Of a DNA stretch of 37,956 bases, positions 1 through 8,816 are shown piece after piece. The notes under the pieces were generated by a model. It had not been told where the DNA came from and did not search any database. It saw nothing but the letters and a program-made list of their open reading frames with translations. Source of the DNA: Cymbomonas tetramitiformis (lineage: Eukaryota; Chlorophyta; Pyramimonadophyceae; Pyramimonadales; Pyramimonadaceae). How positions within the stretch are numbered: the first letter of the stretch is position 1; every line of letters begins with the position of its first letter. The DNA lies in NCBI GenBank assembly GCA_001247695.2, contig LGRX02033464.1, positions 1 through 37,956 of the forward strand, given 5' to 3'. A program made the position numbers and the translations under genes.

Positions 1-690
1 ACACACATACGATTGCACACTTTGTATGTAAAATTGTCAGTAACTGAACAACATCATCTCTTATGTGCGAGCATCACAGATATTGAATAGCATGCTGCAT
101 ATATATATATACCATCATCGCGCGTCATCTGAGCATGATGAATCTAGCAGGTGTGCGTATATCCTGACAAGCTAAATCATAATGCGCGTAGACGAGTGAT
201 TTTTGCAACCATTTGAAATGACGAGATTTTGATGCGTACACTGCACTGAACAATTAGTGCGAGTAGCGATTTATCACAGTCGCTGATATATGCGCTGCGA
301 ATGGTAAATATCTTTGTCGCAGGTATGTGTGGCATATGGTACGAATGCCATTTCGCGTACAGATCATACACTGATGACGATTTGATTATTCGCGCGTCTG
401 TATGTCGCATATCGTACAACTTTGCGAATGATAACAGCGTATGTGTGCGATCTGTATGTTGTAAGCACACCTTGTCGCCGTTATACTCTGACGGTGATTA
501 TGCGAGCGAATGCGTTCGCGACGGTGATTCCTCGCGCACTCCTTCCGCTGTTGATTCTGCAGCGAGTGTAGTTATACGATATATGTCTTATATGTGCGAT
601 CGCTGTCGCCCGTATGTATGCGCGATCCGCGAACCTGTTGTACACACAATATACAATATATCTCTTTTGCTGCACTGCACACTTGAGGTG
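1..690 (-). mobile_element. LARD copy D, interior fragment
   Basis: Read on the minus strand, this stretch follows the same order of blocks as the 5' interior of element B (about 24290-25150). Shared blocks include CTCAAGTG..GTGCAGT, a GCGCGAGGA..CGC segment, GA(T/C)AAGGTGTGC, and later TTGCAAA..TCTACGC and ATGATTTA..CTGTCAG. Similarity is patchy, so this copy is old. It has no coding capacity: the ORFs crossing it in both directions are incidental to a TGCGCGA/CGCATA-rich composition. It belongs with the LTR at 3688-4217, from which it is separated by foreign DNA. I compared by eye only. Confidence 0.55.
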
Positions 691-823
691 TCCTTGTCAC
701 AACTATAGACACGCCCAACCACAGGGCCAGGGGAGGCCCTGCCGGCCCACGACAAAGGCCTTCCCCCCCTTGCTGCGCCCTCGGCTTCGCCACTTCTGCC
801 ACCTCTCGGACGAGTCATTCCCG

Positions 824-1143
824 TCACGCTCGGATACCACCGGCATTTATACCGATACACCACCGCCCCCAATTTCACGCTCGGATACCACCGGCATTTT
901 ACATTCACACCACCGCCTGATTTCACGCTCGGATACCACGGCGTTTGTACCGACCACCACCGCCCCCAATTTCACGCTCAGATACCACCCGACATTGCTC
1001 TGCGACCACACCACCGCCCCAATTTCACGCTCAGGATACCACCGGCATTTATGCAGTACACCACCGCCCCAATTTTACGCTCGGATACCACCGTGGTTAT
1101 ACCAGCCACACCACCGCCCCAATTTCACGCTCAGATACCACCA
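824..1143. repeat. 50-bp minisatellite, seven copies
   Basis: The core TTCACGCTCGGATACCACC followed by CACCACCGCCCCCAA recurs with the TCACGCTC word starting at 824, 875, 923, 972, 1025, 1075 (as TTACGCTC) and 1125. The period is 48-53 bp. Because the spacing is not a multiple of three and several frames stay open, the overlapping ORFs are by-products of the repeat. Confidence 0.9.
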
Positions 1144-1964
1144 GCAATCCACGTCAGCCCGATGTAAATCGTGCTTCAGCAAACCACCAGGAAAGCAGAT
1201 GCCAGCACCTACGTCCAAGGGCGAGCCTTCCTGACCGCCACCCTTACAGGAGCAAACCTCACAGGCCCATCCCCTTTCGCGAGTCGAAACTCCGTGAAAC
1301 CCGCAATCAGTACGGCGCCCCCCAGACGACCCCTTCCTCATAATCAGTTATTTGCCCGATGACGCTTGTCACGCATCTTAGTTATACCCAAAACACGCCA
1401 ACGCGGTACAGTACGACGCGTCACGACAACAGCACCATCGCACAGCAGCCACGGGCGCCACCCATGGCGTATCAGCCGTTACATCTACCCAAAACACCCC
1501 AGTCAGTTATTCAGCAGCACGACAGCCACGTCACCACGTACGACACCAACGCCAAGCTCGAACTACGTTCGCCCTGACCCATTTCCTGTTCTACAAAATG
1601 CTTTCTCTCTGAACTGCTCCTGCTCGCACGACCGGGGCAACAGTCCGCCGGGCGTGGCGCGACATCCGCCGGGCCAGGCTGAGCCCATCTACGGCCTCGT
1701 GAAGATCAAGGAACATCACAGGCACCACAGCGCCTCATCCGCGCCACGTGGACGAAGTCTCCGGCTCGCCGCACCGGATCACCGCTGGCACCTGCAACAC
1801 CGACGGGTACAAACGCGAAGCACTGCGCCGCGCCCCAAGCGCGGGTGTTCACGGCAACTCGACATGGACGCACCACATGTGACACCACGTCACAACAGCA
1901 GCCACCGTCAGAATGTAGTATCTCAAGAGTCACCAACGGGATGTAGCATTTGGCGACAGTTCAA

Positions 1965-2258
1965 ATGAGGAAGCAGATCGCTGATTGGAGAAGGCGAAAC
2001 ATCGCGAACCGAGAAGACACAAAACGCCTAGCTGCAGCTGTAGGAAAGGAGCTTTTAAAGAGAATAGAGACGATTTCAAAACATTCTGCAGATAACACTG
2101 AACCTTTCAAAATCATCTTGGCCTTGCGTAAATTTGTATCGAATATATATATTTCCTCGCTGAATTTACAGCGACTCTGCAAAATCCCACGCACTAAGCG
2201 CCTGTTTGAATCAGTCAGGGACAGTTCGTCTGATACGCGCTCCTCACGTAGCGCATAG
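1965..2258 (+). CDS. small ORF, 97 aa, unidentified
   Basis: An ATG-started frame encodes a basic, helix-prone 97-residue product. It opens with MRKQIADWRRRN and ends in a Ser/Arg-rich tail (SSSDTRSSRSA). The middle has amphipathic heptad-like stretches rich in Leu, Lys and Arg. I recognise no family, signal peptide or membrane span. It could be an exon fragment or a relic in the DNA that splits copy D. Length alone does not make it significant. Confidence 0.25.
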   Translation: MRKQIADWRRRNIANREDTKRLAAAVGKELLKRIETISKHSADNTEPFKIILALRKFVSNIYISSLNLQRLCKIPRTKRLFESVRDSSSDTRSSRSA

Positions 2259-2261
2259 CCT

Positions 2262-3163
2262 GAATTCAGTGCCCCCGAACCCGCAACCCCGCTCGCGCGA
2301 CCACACCGGTTAGGCGTAGATCCACACTCGCATAACGGAAGGCGAATCCGCAACGCTAAAGGCCACAGCTCCGCGCAGTTGAGGTAAGCCCGAGACGCCG
2401 TGTGCTAAGTGAACGCTTTCCGTGTTTTCTTGCAAGGAACGGACAGTCGTGCAGGGACCCGATATGCACCTAAGGAGTCTGGAGCACCTCTGAATTCACC
2501 GCACGACAATAAACAGGCGCGCCAAAAGTGTACCCTGAATTCATGCTTGTGTGCGTGCGTTTGCGGTATGTGTGCGTGCCGCAGCTCAGCTTTAGCTTCA
2601 CTCACTAACGCCGCTGCTGCTGCCTTCTACGTGTTCGTACGAAGACATCGTCTTCGTCGTTTACGACTACTTTTCTTTACCAAGCTCGCAAGGGAATTCT
2701 CAGGTGAGGCGCGATAGTTCGCACTCCCGTGAATTCCCACCCTAAGAGTGTTGAGTAGGTGCACGGCGACGCCGAGACGGCCAGCGGCTTTCCGTTTCAA
2801 AAACTCGAATTCAGCACAAACTTGGAAATTCAGCACGCTCGGCTAAGCTCGGCCGCTTCAGACGACGTCACCGCTCAACACTCCTGACGACTTTTCAAAC
2901 TCCCGAGAGGCAACGGCTCCTCTGCCCGGACCCCGCTGTGACCGTTTTCAAGTGTGCATTCACGCGCGCTCCGGCCGTATGAACGCAGAGTGGATTCACC
3001 ACACTCTTTCGCTGCTTGGACACCATGAATTCCCAAACTTTACCCAACTGTGTTCGTTCGCTGTTGTGGCCTGAGCCGACCCCGTGAATTCAGCGCCGAC
3101 TGCCGCTACCTTCTTTGGGCATCCCCACTCGGGCTGGTTGGCCCAACGCAGGGGGCTGAATTC
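2262..3163. repeat. cluster of nine GAATTC hexamers
   Basis: GAATTC occurs at 2262, 2492, 2537, 2694, 2731, 2807, 3027, 3086 and 3158, mostly as TGAATTCA or TGAATTCC, with a near miss (GAAATTC) at 2825. Elsewhere in the window the hexamer is sparse, about one per several kb. The sites may be the surviving cores of a decayed tandem repeat. No protein-coding gene is evident across it. Confidence 0.6.
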
Positions 3164-3492
3164 AACCTTTTCAGCCGGCCCGAGCGAGTTGTGAATTTGG
3201 TATCTGCTGGCTGCTGGACCTTGGTATCCCTTTTGGAATCGGGCCCAGCAGCCCGTTTGGCCGTCGTTGCGTGGTTCTCGAGCTGGAGTTTCCCCTTTTT
3301 CGCCTTCCCCTTTAGGACTCCACTCTGACCCGGCACCTTTTCGTCAGGTTGCCTGTCAGGACCTTTGGGGATGCTCACCAGTCCCGTGCACTTTCGAAAC
3401 TCCCAGAATGAGGCCTTTTTCACAATTTTGCCCTGTTTCCTGAACCTTTCACGATCCATATATATACAAAATTTTCCCCCCGTAACAGCCCG

Positions 3493-3628
3493 CGCGCCCT
3501 AACTCCACCAACCCTCACACCTGGAACCTCAGCAGCCTGGCCACCACCCCGACACCGCCACGCGCCCTAACTCCACCAACCCTCACACCCGGAACCTCAA
3601 CGGCGCTGCCACCACGACTGCCCACACG
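3493..3628. repeat. 68-bp tandem duplication
   Basis: CGCGCCCTAACTCCACCAAC followed by CCTCACACC(T/C)GGAACCTCA appears at 3493 and again at 3561, giving two adjacent 68-bp units. The second halves of the units are diverged. Confidence 0.8.
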
Positions 3629-3687
3629 ACAGGCGCTGTTCATAATCGCGACATCCTCGTTCGTCGCGCGGACGAGTAGAATATCAC

Positions 3688-4217
3688 TCTTAAGGCTCGT
3701 TTTGCAAGCGATATGAATAGCACGGCTATTATTGAACGATAACAGCACGCGCAGAGTATATGTGGGTATGAGTGCAGACGCTTCTCCAGAAGTGCTGCTA
3801 GAGCTCAACGCTCCCTCATATACGCCAAAGAATGCCCCCGCACTTCTCAAGTGCTACCACAATCGGGTTGTGAACCCGAGGGCATTGGGTGAACAACAGT
3901 ATCGGCTGATCGAATAAGCCATTTGATACCCGCATGGTGTTCAATTCATGCTAGAAGCGAAGACGAGTCTTCTCAGAACACTTCGGTTCTTCAAGACTTA
4001 TCTTGCTTCGCCATCTCGATGCCAATACCTGGCCTCTCGATGACAGGTGTCACTTACCTTAAGTGGATGACAGACATGATGACTGTACATGTCACAATCG
4101 ACCGTACTGACGACTATATGTCATTATAATATATGACATAACACCACATGACATGACATGACATGTATGACATGTATGACACGTATGACACATATGTCAT
4201 CGGTCATAACCCTGACA
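3688..4217 (-). mobile_element. 5' LTR of LARD copy D
   Basis: On the minus strand the LTR starts TGTCAGGGTTATGACCGATG at 4217, exactly as in the LTRs of elements A and B. It has the same order of landmarks: the TGTCATAC decamer array, CGTCAGTACGGTCGA, CATCGAGAG, CTCGGGTTCACAACC(C/G), GCACTCA..CCC, and a CTTAA(G/C)A end. Substitutions and gaps are many, so it is the oldest of the four LTRs here. Just past its end lies TGATATTCTACTCG (minus, 3673-3686), matching the PBS-like TGGTATTCTAAAAG of element B. This identifies it as the 5' LTR. No PPT precedes it. Confidence 0.75.
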
Positions 4218-5364
4218 GAGCCGGTGTGGCTCCTAGACCCTGCAGTGCTCCTGCCTCTTTGCCTGGTGACACCTCAGCCCCACAGGGTGAGGTGGTGTCA
4301 CGGGGAACCCAATCTTGCCCCCCCCACTGTAAGGGGGGGGCACAGTGGGTCTCCTGTCACCCCTCAGCCCGAGATGTCACCAGTGTCCGTTGTCACAGTT
4401 AGCCGTGTGCCATAAAACACTCACCTAAGTATTTTATACCATCTTAGTATCCGAGAACACCCGCTCCTGCGAAACTGATCTGCTCCTTAGCACCCGACAT
4501 ATATATATCCTTATATATATATATATATATCTTGTTTCTTGTCACTCGTGAATGCTGCTTCTCACGATCTAGGCATTGTTCAGTAGGCTTTGCTAGGTGA
4601 TGGCTTTGTTATTGTTGTCATGCCTGACTCTGTGCTGGAGCGGGTAATTATGCTTTTTGAGGGTTTCAGCCCTAGCTTAGCATTTTAGGTCCATAGTCTG
4701 TACTCTTTAGGGTAATGATAGTATTTGCGGGCCTCAGTCCATGCAGAAGGCTGGGGTCGGCAGTCGGGTCGTGGGACCCTGATTCCTGTCTGACGGGAGT
4801 CCTTGCTTTGTGGCACTTCTGGATTTTTCGTATTTCCACGCAGTGCACCGGCATCACATGAGTATCACCGGCGTATTTCCACGCATTTGTAATTCCACGC
4901 AGTGCACCGGCCGCGGGTTCCATTCACATATGTGTCATATGTGTCATGCAAGCTGGGCTATGTAGCCGCAGCTGATTAGAAAACTGAAAATTTCTCGCTT
5001 CAGTATTCCCGACCGACCGTCGCGTGAGAATTCCTAACATTTCTGAGTATTCTTCATTGATTAAGATCATCTCGCGTCAGTCGAGTGTTTCCGCCCCTCT
5101 GAGCCGGCTTCTTGGTAAAGTATATTTTTTTCATGGCAGAGCGCGTGGTGGTTCGACAGTATCAAGCTTGAGTAAGTTGCTCTGCGAGGTCGTGGTCATT
5201 TATTTGTCAGTGCAAGGTGCACCAGCGTGGCGTGGCAGCAGTCGTGCATATCCTGTGCGAACGGTCTCTGTCTGTATGCAATAGAACTGACAGGAATGGT
5301 GCGCTAGAAATGGCGCAGAGTCCCTGAGGTGAATAACCCGAATCTCAACTGAACAAGTACAGCA
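4218..5364. other. intergenic region upstream of the RING receptor gene
   Basis: No convincing gene. There is a GC-rich inverted repeat at about 4265-4301 (GGTGACACCTCA pairing with TGAGGTGGTGTCAC), a C-run/G-run hairpin at about 4317-4348, and a TA microsatellite at 4498-4531. The segment nearest 5365 should hold the promoter and 5' UTR of the RING gene, but I cannot place a start site. The ORF at 5024-5284 has no recognisable product. Confidence 0.5.
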
Positions 5365-6705
5365 ATGCGTGCCACAAGGATTGATGTTATTGGGATCTTG
5401 CTGCTTCTCCCACTCGCACTAGCACAGCCGCTTCCATCTGCAGGCGGAGGAGGGGGAGTAGGAGGAGGGGGAGGCGATGCCTTTGACGACGATGACAGCT
5501 CTGGCCCCACTTGTCCTCCCAACTGTCAGTCCTGCTCCCGAAGCTTTGAGTGCGACCGATGTGACCGAGGCTACTTCCTCAGGCCAGACAAGCAGTGCGC
5601 GGAGTGCGCGCACCACTGCGTCTCTTGTAATATCGCCGGTCCAGGGAGCTGCGATGTCTGTGAGTCTAGATATACCCTCCGCCACGGTCGCTGTGAGCCG
5701 TGCGCTCCACACTGCTCCAAGTGCACCACGCCGAACACCTGCGATCAGTGCGACTCCGGGTACATGATTGCGGGCGAGCCGCGGCAGTGCGCAGCGTGCA
5801 CCCTGGGCTGCGACACTTGTCATGACACCAGTACAAGCGGCTGTGACAAGTGCAAGTTCTTCTATCGGTTGGAGAACGGCACTTGCCTCACAAACTGGCG
5901 AGTATGGCAGGGTATCGCCGTTACCTTGGTGGCTTGCTTGGTGGCCGCGTACTACCTTTGGCGGCAGTCGGCTAGCTCAAGAGTGCGTGGACAGCCCTCT
6001 GACGGCGTTACGCGTCATGAGGAGTTTCTCTCAAGATCCCATGGACAGCCCTCTGACGACGTTGCGAGTCACGAGGAGTTTCTCGCACAAGCTGGACCTG
6101 AGGAGCAGCCTGTTGCGGCTTTGCCTAGTGGTTTGTGGAAAGGATACTACACATACCTTGGGATGCGCCACGACGTGTGCGAGTTCACTCTCGATTATGA
6201 TGACACTGGCAACATGAGAGGTGATGGCGTCGACGACGTGGGCAAGTATGTTATCAACGGCCACTACAGTCCTTCAAGACTGGCTTTCTCAAAGAGGTAC
6301 ATAGCGCGCTCCACCAACACAGCAGGTGTTGTAAGCTATGGTAACCAGGGACACACAGTGGAGTATCGCGGGGAGCTGGCGAGTTCCACACTCGGTGGGG
6401 GCTTCAGAGGGGGGTGGAGCATTCCAAACGCGTGTGTGGAGCAATCCAGTGGCGAATTTCATCTGTGGCCTGCAATGGATGGTTGGATGGACACTGAGCC
6501 AGACACAGGTGGGGGCTCCGCTAATGGCGCAACGATTGAAGACAGTGAGTGTGTCGTGTGCTATGAACGCCTCATCAACACTTGCTTGCGGCCATGTGGC
6601 CACGTGTGCCTCTGCCATGTGTGTGTCGGGCGCCTTAAATCTCCGAAAACTTGCCCGCTGTGCCGGGCTTCTGTTACAAAGGTCGAAAATACTACCGGTG
6701 CATGA
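5365..6705 (+). CDS. single-pass membrane protein, Cys-rich ectodomain plus RING finger
   Basis: 446 residues, uninterrupted, ATG in a fair context (G at -3). Residues 1-20 form a signal peptide (LLLLPLALA), followed by a Gly-rich and Asp-rich linker. Residues about 49-175 hold roughly twenty cysteines in CxxC-type repeats like furin-like or VSP-type growth-factor-receptor repeats. One membrane span lies at about 179-200 (IAVTLVACLVAAYYLW). The cytosolic side starts with an 18-residue tandem duplication (GQPSDxVxxHEEFL, 209-244). Next is a domain at about 253-371 with the WxGxYxY ... GDGVDDVGKYxxxGxY ... YRGEL ... GGWS ... GEFHLWP pattern that I associate with protist signalling proteins. A RING finger follows: C396, C399, C413, H415, C419, C422, C430, C433, closest to the cIAP type. 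Inference: a surface receptor or sensor acting as a membrane-tethered E3 ubiquitin ligase. Ligand and substrate are unknown. Confidence 0.85.
   Translation: MRATRIDVIGILLLLPLALAQPLPSAGGGGGVGGGGGDAFDDDDSSGPTCPPNCQSCSRSFECDRCDRGYFLRPDKQCAECAHHCVSCNIAGPGSCDVCESRYTLRHGRCEPCAPHCSKCTTPNTCDQCDSGYMIAGEPRQCAACTLGCDTCHDTSTSGCDKCKFFYRLENGTCLTNWRVWQGIAVTLVACLVAAYYLWRQSASSRVRGQPSDGVTRHEEFLSRSHGQPSDDVASHEEFLAQAGPEEQPVAALPSGLWKGYYTYLGMRHDVCEFTLDYDDTGNMRGDGVDDVGKYVINGHYSPSRLAFSKRYIARSTNTAGVVSYGNQGHTVEYRGELASSTLGGGFRGGWSIPNACVEQSSGEFHLWPAMDGWMDTEPDTGGGSANGATIEDSECVVCYERLINTCLRPCGHVCLCHVCVGRLKSPKTCPLCRASVTKVENTTGA
5989..6096 (+). repeat. 54-bp in-frame tandem duplication in the RING gene
   Basis: Two adjacent 54-bp units (5989-6042 and 6043-6096) encode GQPSD(G/D)V(T/A)(R/S)HEEFL plus four variable residues, just inside the membrane span. 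The frame is kept and third-position differences have accumulated. The segment may be a spacer or a docking motif. Confidence 0.85.
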
Positions 6706-7688
6706 CTGGTGCCTTATTCGTGCATGATATTTGCGATATTGAATTGAAGCCTTTTAACACTGTATTATTTGTTGTGGTGTATTCAGTGAACTATGCCCTA
6801 CTTCTAAATAGAGGATGCAAATTTTATTTGTTACTTGTATCAAAAGCCAAAGTATTGATTGCATTCTACATAAAAATCACTCCAAACCCTTGAGCAACAG
6901 TTGTATAGTGAACATTGCATGATCTTCAAGCAGGAGAGGGGGCAGTTATTTTTGTTACAAAATGTATTCGCACTGCCTGCATGCTATCAAGTATCCAAAA
7001 ATATGCCCCATTGCAAGGACAAGGAGAATTTGAGAACGCGCGGTTTTGAGAATGATGTGGTTTTGGGTAGGTTGTTTCATGAGGAAACCGTACTAACGGG
7101 AATACCGTTATAACATAACGAAAGTATATCCCCCAGATAGCCCATTTCTCTTCGCCGCTGGTACAATAAAACCCGAGCGGGCTCAATGCTCATGCGTGAG
7201 GGACGCGCTGGCGCCTGAAAAGTGTTCGGCGACGACCAGGTAAAGCGTCATTATCTGGGCGCTCTGGACTCCTAACGGTAATCGAGCGTGTTGGAATGAC
7301 TGGCGAGGCTTGGCCAGCGGCAGGAGCTGGATATTCTCTCCATCCAGGCGCACGTTTAAGTGATTTTTGCTCTCCACTCTTGCATGGGCAAGGGCTTACG
7401 ACCCGGCATCAACTCCCAGGATGGTGGCAGTGATTTTGGCGGACGTGGGGACACCTGCCCGAAATCTCACGCGTGTTTACACATGGCCACTAGACCCTGT
7501 CCTGATGGCATCATCAGTGTGAACTATGAAGTGCGCACATCCTTGAGAGCGGGTGATGCCTCCCTGAGCAATATGTGGCGATGCATCATGAGCGCCAATT
7601 GCTAGGAGATGGACGAATACGGGATTACTCTACGATATTGTCCTAAGCTTGTCGCGCTTTCTGTTATCAAACGCGAATCACAACCGGC
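6706..7688. other. 3' flank of the RING gene, no gene seen
   Basis: The first part is the likely 3' UTR. An AATAAA lies at about 7165 (ACAATAAAACC), too far for confident assignment. ORFs in this stretch are short, lack good ATG starts and show no recognisable domain. Confidence 0.4.
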
Positions 7689-7846
7689 ATATATATGTTA
7701 TGTTATGAGCGCGCCAGGCGCCCTCATGATTAGCACAAGCGCGCCAATAAGCGCGCTTGTGCTAAACAGTTTCTGGCACAAGCGCGCCAGGCGCGCTCGT
7801 GCTAAAAATCGGTGCTCATAACGTAACATATATATATATATATATG
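7689..7846. mobile_element. foldback (MITE-like) element
   Basis: The ends are an inverted repeat: ATATATATGTTATGTTATGAGC on the left pairs with GCTCATAACGTAACATATATAT on the right, with one mismatch. Inside are two further nested hairpins built from AGCACAAGCGCGCC and GGCGCGCTTGTGCT-type arms. The whole 158 bp can fold on itself. Ends abut TA repeats, so a target duplication cannot be separated from the element. No coding capacity. Confidence 0.6.
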
Positions 7847-7957
7847 AATATTATCATTGAAACCTCCAAGAGCAACGACACGAGTAGTTGCTAAAATAAC
7901 CCAGAGCTTCCGAGGATTGATAGCAGGGAGGGGGGCCAGCGGGGGTTCTGAAAATAA

Positions 7958-8440
7958 CCCCCCTAGAACTTGAATTTTGCCCTTGGGGGGTTAGCACCCC
8001 CCCCCCTAGGAGTTGCTTTTTTCCTTGGGGGGTCAGCACCCCCCCTAGAACTTGCACTCGCGCACACGGTTGGGCGGGCGGGAGTGCCCCACGATACCAC
8101 CATCACGCGCGCAGGGCGGGCGGGAGTGCCCCACGATACCGCCATCACGCGCGCGGGGCGGATGGGAGTGCCCCACGATACCACCATCGCGCGCGCGGGG
8201 CGGGCGGGAGTGTCCCACAATACCACCATCACGGGCGCGGACTAGTCACGCAAGGATGGTGGGGGTTGGAGTGCCCCGCGCTATCGCCTCACATGTGATA
8301 TTATTATGTGCCGCAGGCGCAAATTTTCGAACATCCCGACTTTTTCATTGAACACTGGAGTTATTCTGAGGCAAGGGCGTGTGCTCAGACCCCCCTAGGA
8401 CTTGCATTCTGCCCTTGGGGGATGAGCGCCCCCTAGGAAG
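7958..8440. repeat. G/C-run and 42-bp tandem repeats
   Basis: Two repeat types are mixed. CCCCCCTAG(A/G)A(C/G)TTG with CCCTTGGGGGGT occurs at about 7960, 8008 and 8047 and again near 8390-8430. Between them, from 8073 to about 8240, four 42-bp units carry GGGAGTGCCCCACGATACC and CATCACGCGCGC (GGAG at 8081, 8123, 8165, 8207). Because 42 is a multiple of three, open frames run through it, but I see no gene. Confidence 0.8.
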
Positions 8441-8816
8441 TCACAGAACCCCGCTGCCCCCTGCTGCCAATCCTCGGAAGCTCCCATAGCTATATAAGTG
8501 ATTGCTAAGAGAATACCCATCCCCCGCAACCCACCACCCAAACTATAACCGAGCATTCAAATATGTCCGGCGTACCCAAGCGCTGCCCAAGGTTGCCAAC
8601 GTGGTGGGTTCCACCCCCACGCTACACAAACATTTCCCCGCCTTGAATACTTTACAGATTCCTGGTTTTTGCTAACCTTTTTTTTTGTGCAAAAAAGAGA
8701 AAACAAAACTACCCAAGATCTATGCAAGAGAATATTAAGTGTTGCGCTCTCTCTCATCTTTGGACTACCCGATTGACTGTGAACGACAAGGTGGTCGACT
8801 AATATCAAAATCGGCT

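Larger units (their letters stand above)
691..3640. other. DNA separating the two parts of LARD copy D
   Basis: In element B the sequence after the PBS runs directly into the block that here lies at about 670-690. In copy D the two are about 2.95 kb apart, so this interval looks like a later insertion. It holds a 50-bp minisatellite, a proline/histidine-rich open stretch (1366-1968) without recognisable domains, a small ORF (1965-2258), a GAATTC cluster and a 68-bp tandem duplication. I found no LTR, TIR or clean target duplication, so its nature is unknown. Confidence 0.4.

Noticed and set aside
301..708. 135-codon ORF on the plus strand
   Set aside because: It lies in the LARD D interior, opposite to the element's direction, with matching open frames on the other strand due to composition.
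614..1234. 206-codon plus-strand ORF
   Set aside because: Most of it is the 50-bp minisatellite, with a period not divisible by three and overlapping open frames; no domain.
7970..8351. Overlapping ORFs with repeated GVPHDTT peptides
   Set aside because: Produced by the 42-bp tandem repeat, which is a multiple of three; open on both strands with no other coding sign.
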